A stretch of 64,000 bases of DNA, taken from the NCBI GenBank assembly GCA_028023455.1, contig JAQFVV010000020.1:10762385-10826384 (forward strand), written 5' to 3'. Position numbers and translations under genes: made by a program. Origin of the DNA: Epiperipatus broadwayi (taxonomy: Eukaryota; Onychophora; Udeonychophora; Euonychophora; Peripatidae). The notes beneath the pieces are model-generated. The model did no database searches and had not been told where the DNA came from. It saw only the letters and a list, made by a program, of their open reading frames with translations. Positions within the stretch are counted from its first letter, which is position 1, and every line of letters starts with the position of its first letter. Shown here piece after piece: positions 56,880-64,000 of this stretch.

Positions 56880-59814
56880 CAAGTATTGTTATCAGTTTTT
56901 TAAAAAACATTTTGACAAAGTAATAATTGTCTTATTGTACACATTAATTTTTTTTAAATATATAAAATGAAAATATTTCAGAAACAACCAATTTTAAGAT
57001 TTTTCTTTAGCAGTTCACTGTGGTGGGTGCATTTAAAAGACAACAAAAATCAAACATAACATTTCACATGGCATAGAGATCAATTTACAATAATTAATTC
57101 ACAATTACATTAATAATAATAATAAAAAATTAAAATAAACTCTGAATGTAATAATTTAAATAATTTAATATATCCAGCACACAGTTCTTCTTTTCAAAAT
57201 AGTCCATATATATCTAATATAGAAATAAAACTAACTCCTTTTTAAAACTTGATTTTTTATGACTATAATCATGAAAAAGAAATCCAACGTTTCGACTATT
57301 TTTTATAGTCTTTTTCAAGGCATACTAAAATAAAATATATATACAATAAATATCATATATTCCAAAAAAAAAAAAAAAAAATTAAATGTAATAATTACAA
57401 ATTTATAACTTACATGGCACACTAAATTTAAACTGTACCTTTTTTTTATTCTTTAGATTTCAAAGACTTATTATAAGTACCAAGATGTGATATTAGTGGA
57501 GGCGGCTTATTTAAAACACATTAAAGATTGATCTAAGCTGAAATAAGCGTAGTGTGTTATACATACTGAAAATATTTCTAGAATAAATATGTTTATCAAA
57601 TAGCATTGACGACTATCATACATAACATGCATTAATAAAAGATACAAGTCAATAAAAACTTGCTTTATCTAAGTTTTAAATATCACATTTCAACAAAGAT
57701 ACTATTAGCTCAATCAATGCGTTTAAAAGTCACCAATCCACCAATCGCCACATGAGAAAAAAATAAAGTCACCAATCAAGCCAGCCTAATTTGGGTTTTT
57801 TAATCTTCCAACTATGAATAGCTAGATACCAATTTACTGACTATTAATGAATAAATGACTGAGTTAGCTATGATTCTAAGCCTGAATTTGAACTCCAGGG
57901 GAATTCCCTAGAATAATACATAATCTATTTGTCAAATAATTTAAGCCAAATATATAATATGAATCAAAAAAAAATCATAATCATTTCATAAATCACACCC
58001 CCCCCTCTTTTTAAAGTTTTAGATATAAAAAAAGGAGGGTTCCAATAAAATTTTTATAAAAGTTTTAGAGGAATTGGAAATCCTCACTGTTTACCATAAT
58101 AATATGAATCTTCCATTTTTTTTAACTATGTATTTTATTAACTTGAAATACTTTATTAATTTATTTTTCATTTACTTACGTTTTGTTTTCATAATTACAT
58201 GTACTATACTACAATTTGAGCAGTTTATATTGCCTAAATGTTATCTATAATTTTAGCTACTACAAACTTTTGTTTTATTGTAATAACGTTTGATTCATTT
58301 ATTCCAAATTTTCTAGTGGTTTGCTGGGTTCCGAAATTTTTTAGCTTCATTCATAAATTAATTTTTTTTTTTACCCGTGAAATCTTTTTTGTATTATGTG
58401 ATAATTGAGTATCCTAATGGCAGATTGAGCATTCATGAGTTAATTTGTTTAGTTTTTTTAAAATATCTATAATACGAATTCTCATAGCGCAAAAAAATTA
58501 TAACGTTGTAACTTCAAAGGTTACTCACTAAATTGCAAATACAATCAGAGATGAAATCTCATTATCAATTTTTACAACACATTTTTGTCACACATGGTGT
58601 TTTAAAAAATATCAAATTTAAAATGAAATTAAAAAAAAAAACGTAAGAAAAAAACAAACGAAAACAATTTGTTACACTATGCAGTAGCAAGGCATATCAT
58701 AAAAATAGCAGGATAGTATATAAAGAGCTGAAACTAGCAGTTTGGTATTAAATCATTGTTCTGGGAAACCTTAAACATAACTAAAAATGAAAATATCTCT
58801 TCTAAATTTCATTCTAATTTGTACTAATCTTTATAAAAATATTTTATCCTGCTCTTTTTTTTTGGAAACAATTATTTTAAAATCATTGTAAGAATGTGAT
58901 CGGTCCATATTATTTTATTTATAGACATTCATCAAAAAATTATACATGGATACATGTATATTTCACACGAAAATTTTTTTTTAAAAAAAAATTTAATCAG
59001 GCAGTTAGTTGCAAATGGGGTCATGCGCCATTGATCACCCTAGTGGCAGTTGAACACAATAATTCCATTTAGCTGAACTATTTTTTTTTAGTTGTGAATT
59101 GATCAAGGAACCCTGAGCTTTTACTATTGTCTCGGACTGCGCAGGGGAAAAAATTACGTGTTAATTTAAAGTATAAAACAAAATTACAACAACAAAAAAA
59201 CTATAAATTGAATGGAAATTCAAATTATCCCTCTCCAATAGAAAGTAACAACACAACACTTTTAATAAAATTAATAACTATCATAATTATAATTTTGTTC
59301 TGTTATTCTTTTTAACATTATTTATGATGAATAGTTGCAAAATTTTCTTTGAAGTACTTATTCTATTGATAGTCCCCTCCTCCTATTTAACTAATTTCCA
59401 TAATTATTCCCTCTTAAATTATTTCTGAAATTACTACAGTCATAATAATAATTTTTTTTTTTATGAAATTAAAAATCTTTTGATATATATATAAGTATTA
59501 TTATAAAAAAACTAAAACTCTTTTTTCTTCGCTAATATTTGCTCCCAGAAAGACGTCCAAAGTTTAGATCAGAAAATTGATGGAATTAGTTTTTCTTAAC
59601 TAAAAAAGAATTTAAAAACTATTCCCATAAAAAGTATTTTATTTAAAAATTTCAAAACTATGAAGACTTGCAAAAACTTATAGTATGATGTAACATTTGA
59701 AAAATCAGATTAATACATAACCACCATTCTGTTTTTTTTTTTTTAAAATCAGATCATAAAGAATATCAATTTTTCAAATATACTAGCTGTATTTTTAATA
59801 TGTAGGGGTTTGAA
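56880..59814. other. AT-rich stretch with one ribozyme-like hairpin
   Basis: At 57280-57325 the minus strand has CTTGAAAAAGACTAT, AATAGTCGAAACGTTGG: a GAAACGTT box after a perfect hairpin, but the first core box is not CTGANGA. Nothing else recognised; the 62-codon frame at 59127-59315 has no domain. Confidence 0.4.
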
Positions 59815-60000
59815 CTCACACTTTAACACGATCTTCAACTATCCATGCTATCTCATACTGCTGACACACGTGATCACACACATGCTGAAAAGATAAATAA
59901 TCACCGACGTATTTCGTGCTAAACCAACACTCGTCAGTTAGTCCAGATTATCATCTTCACACATATATACTAATCAATGCTCAGCTAGCTGTATTTTTAA
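59815..60000 (-). mobile_element. Family D repeat, copy D8
   Basis: Minus-strand copy. The tail is at the lower-coordinate end (GGGTTTGAACTC, box B degraded), hammerhead D8 is central, and AGCTGAGCATTGATTAG marks its upstream end at about 59992, where it is truncated. Confidence 0.75.
59903..59942 (-). ncRNA. Hammerhead ribozyme motif D8
   Basis: Minus strand: ACTAA, CTGACGA, GTGTT-GGTTT-AGCAC (five pairs, one G-U), GAAA, ATACGT, C, GGTGA. Core intact. Two to three bases around the cleavage site are deleted relative to D1, weakening helix I. Confidence 0.55.
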
Positions 60001-61499
60001 TGGAATCTTATATCTTTCTAAAAGGTATTTTGGATCCTTTCCCATTTTGTAAATGCAGAAATTGATTCATTTTATACATATTAACATATATGCTTGAAAT
60101 AGAACAATCACATTTATATTCTGCTTTAGTGTCATGTAACTGTTAAAAATTAAGTTTATTTCTCAAATACATTATATATTGTACCAGAAATCCTTTGCTG
60201 CTGCTGCTATTTATATTGACGACTCATATATCAATAGATATATTAACACACTGATAAAGCTTGTGGTGTCTATATTAATTATTCTAAAATATGTATCTCA
60301 TCAGTTTACCCAGCTTTAATTTCATTTGACATTTAATTAAAAATGGGTCTTGATGATGACCAATTCTTTTGTCTCATAAATACTTATAACACTAGGCACA
60401 CTGGTTATATTTCCTGGTCATCATACACCAAATCCAAGCACTTATTCATAAGGATTTATTTTAATGTGCAGAGATTAGAACATCACTAACCCACATCCAG
60501 GACAACATTCTGAATATCACCCTCTGGCGTCATCACCACAGTTCTCACAGTATCATCTCTGCTTTGCTTAGTTCAGAATATAAGCACTCAGGATTGGTGG
60601 AGAATTGATAAGTACGTGTGAGAGAAGAAACATGAGAGAAGGATGTACAGAAAAATAAATAACAGTATTATTTATTCTAGATATTATTAACTGATTTTAG
60701 AAATTACCTATAAGCATTATTCTTTGATGATTAATAATAAATTAATAAACACCGTAGAAAAAAAATTAGCAAAGATTAATTATAAATATGTTGACACCTT
60801 TAGCGGACATATTTACATATCTTATGGTGCATTAATAAATTTTTTTAAAGATAAATAGAAAAAAAAACAGTTATTAAAATATATATATAATATTTATACT
60901 TTTAAAAGTTCTCATATATGTATAATTTTAAATTCTTACTGCAGTTTTTATGGACAGTTTAGTAATTTTACCACCAATGGATAAGATCACATCTAAATTA
61001 TGATAAAATCTCTTTTGGTAAATTCTTGTTGGATTTTTTTATTTGGTTCTATTTACTCTGTTGCTTAAATATGCAAGTAATATAATAACGAATGAAAACA
61101 ATTCTTCCATGGGAAAATGCTATGTTTCAGCATCTTCTTCTCTGGGCTTCTCCTAGGTATTTCTTCCAAGTCAGAAAGGTCACATCATCTGGACACAGAA
61201 GGGAACACTTCGACTGGTCTTTTGACATTCTAGTTGGGTTTTGTATGAGTGCTGATAAGTACCATAATAGCAATTTTCTCAGCCAATGTAGAATGCTTCT
61301 GCAGGCAACGCTTACTTTAGCTCTTCACATATATTGTTTTTGATTTTCTTTTTTTGTAGAATTTCCCCAAAAGCCTTCACTTGTTTTTATTCTTATCCTT
61401 AATTCTGCTTTTCGTTTTCTATACTTACCACTTTCACTAATCTTAATTAGTTCATGTTTTCTTTTTTAAACTTTATTTAATTTTTGAGCATTCCATCAT
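60001..61499. other. AT-rich stretch with an unassigned 83-codon frame
   Basis: The plus-strand frame 61092-61343 (LPWENAMFQHLLLWASPRYF, VTSSGHRREHFDWSFDILVG) lies in GC-richer DNA, but I recognise no family on either strand. 60400-60620 is also a little GC-richer with no readable frame. Confidence 0.3.
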
Positions 61500-61830
61500 C
61501 AGATTTTCAATGAAATAGACGGCTGAAGAGTTGTGGGGTGGAGTGGATTGAAGCCTGTCCATTAAAGTATGAAGATTGGCTATTGGCTATCTTAATATAA
61601 GCTGAGCATTGATTGTATATATGTGTTGAGATGATAATTTGGACCAACTGACGAGTGCTGGTTTAGCACGAAATACTTATATTGATAATTATTTATCTTT
61701 TTAACATGTGTGTGTGCAAGTGTGTCAGCAGTATGAGATAGCCTGGATAGCTGAGGGTCGTGTAAAAGTCTGAGTTTAAACCCTCTATATATTACAGTAT
61801 GAAAAAGTCTGTACTGTAGAAAAAATTCAT
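61500..61830 (+). mobile_element. Family D repeat, copy D7 (fullest)
   Basis: Reference copy of the ~330-bp unit. Order: TTTTCAATGAAATAGACGGC, CCTGTCCATTAAAGTATGAA, GAAGATTGGCTATTGG (with a local 10-bp duplication), CTGAGCATTGATTGTATA, hammerhead at 61643-61686, CAGCAGTATGAGATAGCCTG, GTCTGAGTTTAAACCC (former box B), and the end ACAGTATGAAAAAGTCTGTA, CTGTAGAAAAAA. No protein is encoded. Confidence 0.82.
61643..61686 (+). ncRNA. Hammerhead ribozyme motif D7
   Basis: ACCAA, CTGACGA, GTGCT-GGTTT-AGCAC (five perfect pairs), GAAA, ATA-CT-TAT (three pairs, sharing the last A of GAAA), A, TTGAT. Core intact; helix I is reduced to three firm pairs by a G-to-A change. Confidence 0.7.
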
Positions 61831-62385
61831 ATATTAAATTTTAAGCAAGAGTATAAAATATAATTTTGTTTTAAAACTTAGTTTATTAAACATACGCAAA
61901 GTTTTACATATTTTACCAATCTCTCTAGATGAATACATATTTATTACACTTACATAACTACATATATAATTTAAATTATACATATTCAGATAAATATGTA
62001 ATATCAATTCAAGAAAATCTTTATTACATTAATTTTCTTTTATCTTTATTCAGAAATATTTAGTAAATCCTCCATTTTAAATTTTATTTGATTAAGGAAG
62101 CTTGTAGTGTATGATTTGGCTAGAGCTGGCCAAGTTCATAACTTTACAATATATATAAATTTAGTAGAATATTTATCAGCCATGTCTTTAAGCTAAAGTT
62201 TGAATTCATCTCAATTATATCTGATAATCTTTCAGATTCTAATACATTTTCCTTTAGATAATGAATGCATAGCCAAATAGCCAATTAACATTCAATCTTG
62301 GTGAGTAAATCTTATATTTATCTACTCTTGGTTAGAGGAAAAAGAGAATGAAAAAGCAGTCAAAACATCATTTACCACCAATATC
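61831..62385. other. AT-rich spacer
   Basis: No feature recognised. Confidence 0.5.
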
Positions 62386-62504
62386 AAGTAATATTTACTA
62401 AGGCTGTAACCTTAGCAACAAGCGTCTGAAAAATTCGAAGGTAGGGACCTCTACAGGTCTTAAACACAAGCTTACGCTATGAACAGCCTTAGTAAATATT
62501 ACTT
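62386..62504. mobile_element. 119-bp hairpin element with 22-bp perfect inverted ends
   Basis: 62386-62407 (AAGTAATATTTACTAAGGC then TGT) is exactly complementary to 62483-62504. The interior ~75 bp is GC-richer (GGTAGGGACCTCTACAGGTC). Size and ends resemble a MITE. A repeated CACCAATATCAA lies at 62376 and 62541, too far from the right end to be a simple target duplication. Confidence 0.6.
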
Positions 62505-62619
62505 AATATATAATGTGCGGTTATTAAAATTTATAATTACACCAATATCAACAAAAAGTTTTCAAAATGTAATCATTTACCACCACCAATAACAACAAAA
62601 AGAAGTTCAATTCAAATCA

Positions 62620-63237
62620 TAAAACCTACAAAGATAGTTCACTTTGACCATGTTGGAGTTTTTTTAAGAAAATATTTTCTCATTGTTATTGATTCCACAA
62701 TAATGGTGAGCAAAAAGAATCATAATTATCTATTAAGACATGACAAAAATACCTGGTACTGTGATAAGTGACAATGGATTTTACACCCACATAATTCCAA
62801 AAATACAAACCATAGAATAATACCTTAATCAAACCCCGCCACACTATCCTGAATCAAGAGAATGAGATGAAAAATCATTACAACTATTGAAACAAAACAT
62901 AAAAAAGATTGATATATCATGCATCCATGGGCAATCTTTTATTTAAAAAAAAACAAGAACAAACTGCTCGCATATTTATTAATAAAAAACCAAATTAGAA
63001 ATCATTTGTTTTTACTAAAGCCAATTAGATATGTAAAAATTATAGAGATGAAAATGATAAATTATAGAAATATGTAAGGTTTGAGATAGTATATGAGTTT
63101 TGGGTAAATTAAAACAAAGGTTGTGGCAATAAGATAAAAAAAGTCTATATTTCATATGCAACACAATAGTTAGAGATAGTAATTGTTTCAATCTCCATGT
63201 CCACTTAAATCATAGTAAAAAAATATCTTGCATTATG
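62620..63237 (+). pseudogene. Ty3/gypsy-type integrase remnant
   Basis: About 62624-62697 reads PTKIVHFDHVGVFL and RKYFLIVIDS, the integrase core start H-x-D-x-x-G-P-F-x-G-K-Y-F-L-V-x-x-D with the first catalytic Asp. About 62757-62780 gives TVISDNG, the second Asp motif. Further on, frames give RHTILNQENEMKNHYN where H-P-x-S-N-G-x-x-E with the third acid would be, then FEIVYEFWV, resembling the basic G-D-x-V-x-x-R tail. Several frameshifts and stops; inactive. No reverse transcriptase or LTR is attached in the window. Confidence 0.72.
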
Positions 63238-63290
63238 TTATATGAAGTGATGTGATATAAAATGGCTTCTCTTTAATGAAGCCAGAGTTT
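63238..63290 (-). repeat. LINE-like terminus shared with 16.95 kb
   Basis: The minus strand reads TTAAAGAGAAGCCATTTTAT and ATCACATCACTTCAT, matching GGAGAAGCCATAATACATCA and CATCACATC at 16945-16975. Confidence 0.45.
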
Positions 63291-63413
63291 CTGGGCCCAG
63301 AAATTCTGTGCAAATTAAAACATTACCTCCTCCAAAACCTGCACCATGATAAACTATTTATTACCCAAATATTTTTTTTTATCCAAGATTTAAAAAAAAA
63401 AACAAAACCCAAA

Positions 63414-63530
63414 TAATTTATTGTTTAGTAGTTCATTAGAAGTTTAATAACCAGAAGTTACAAAACTGTGTTCAATCAAATATATGATATTCCAGAATCA
63501 CCACGTTGCCACTGCACCTGATCCATGACT
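63414..63530 (+). repeat. Family G fragment (diverged)
   Basis: TTTATTGTTTAGTAGTTCAT, TAACCAGAAGTTACA, GCCACTGCACCTGATCC. Same phrase order as 8191-8300. Confidence 0.4.
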
Positions 63531-64000
63531 TGACTCATTCCCATTTTAATGAAAGCTGGTGTGCCACACTATTCTATTTTTCAAAGCCACCAATTCTATT
63601 ATAAAGATCTAAACTAAAAACGACAAAATCTATACCTATTTTACTTCATTTAGCCTATCCTCTTTCAACATCCTACACTCCAAATCCTTCATTTTTACCT
63701 TCTTTCCCTGAAATCTAAAGTTCCAGCCTTTGCATCAAATAATAATAAACTTATTTTAGTGCTATTACAAATTCTTTCATACTTTATATAATTTTTATTC
63801 TTATATAACTCTAAACTATTTTTTAGCTATATTCATTTCTCATAACTTGATTTTTCTTTCTATAACTATCTTATTTATTCTCCTTTCCTTAACTCATAAT
63901 TATGTATCTCCAATACATTCTCTACACATTTATCTCTTTTTTTTTTATTAAAATAAATCTATATAAATTAATATTATAATTAAAAAACTTTCTTGCACCA
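63531..64000. other. Pyrimidine-rich AT stretch to window edge
   Basis: T/C-rich plus strand (63600-63960) without a frame or motif I can interpret. Confidence 0.45.

Noticed and set aside
57280-57325. Hammerhead ribozyme
   Set aside because: The hairpin and GAAACGTT are present, but the first core box is CTTGAAA rather than CTGANGA and helix I cannot form.
61092-61343. 83-codon frame as a host gene
   Set aside because: No recognisable domain, no splice or promoter context and only one exon-sized frame; recorded as unassigned.

Overview
The window is AT-rich eukaryotic DNA, roughly a quarter to a third G+C by eye, with no convincing host gene, rRNA or CRISPR array. The longest open frame is 121 codons, and nearly every open frame is a chance product or lies across a repeat. 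The transposon types (Penelope-like, CR1/Jockey-like, RTE-like, Ty3/gypsy, mariner, hAT, tRNA-derived SINEs) point to an invertebrate animal, but the species cannot be named from this sequence.

Layout. 0-6 kb: a SINE, copies of repeat families D and A, and a second SINE with a 17-bp target duplication. 6-17 kb: two RTE 3' ends and a Penelope GIY-YIG endonuclease remnant (12.2 kb). 17-21 kb: two family A copies around a dead mariner, then a dead CR1/Jockey-like reverse transcriptase. 21.7-23.1 kb: a 611-bp near-perfect palindrome (family B) and a small inverted repeat (family F). 24.9-31.4 kb: three family D copies, a Penelope reverse transcriptase remnant and a 506-bp palindrome (family E). 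32-38 kb: further inverted repeats, a 650-bp palindrome, a family B relative (here called C) and a 37-bp x 16 tandem array. 39-43 kb: two D copies and a diverged ~320-bp satellite interrupted by a nested inverted-repeat element containing a family A copy. 44-57 kb: SINEs, an LTR-like promoter block, a dead hAT transposase, an unidentified GC-richer block and an RTE 3' end. 57-64 kb: two D copies, a short hairpin element and a Ty3/gypsy integrase remnant.

The most interesting content is RNA rather than protein. Four unrelated-looking repeat families (A, B/C, D, and more weakly E/F) carry motifs that fold on paper as type I hammerhead ribozymes: CTGANGA, a hairpin, GAAA, then a short palindromic helix III, a cleavage-site C or A, and a strand that pairs back to form helix I. 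About 16 copies can be read directly. Helix III is a loop-less palindrome in A (ACTAGT), B (ACCGGT) and the D consensus (ATACGTAT), as expected for ribozymes that act as dimers. Hammerheads are known in Penelope-like elements, in the SINE-like schistosome Sm-alpha repeats and in animal retrozymes. Here a Penelope reverse transcriptase remnant ends 15 bp before a family E palindrome, so Penelope machinery is a reasonable candidate for mobilising these repeats. That link is inference.

The second theme is a very short SINE (10 copies, five or six with clear target duplications) derived from tRNA-Gly(UCC). Its ends extend the tRNA acceptor stem by about five base pairs.
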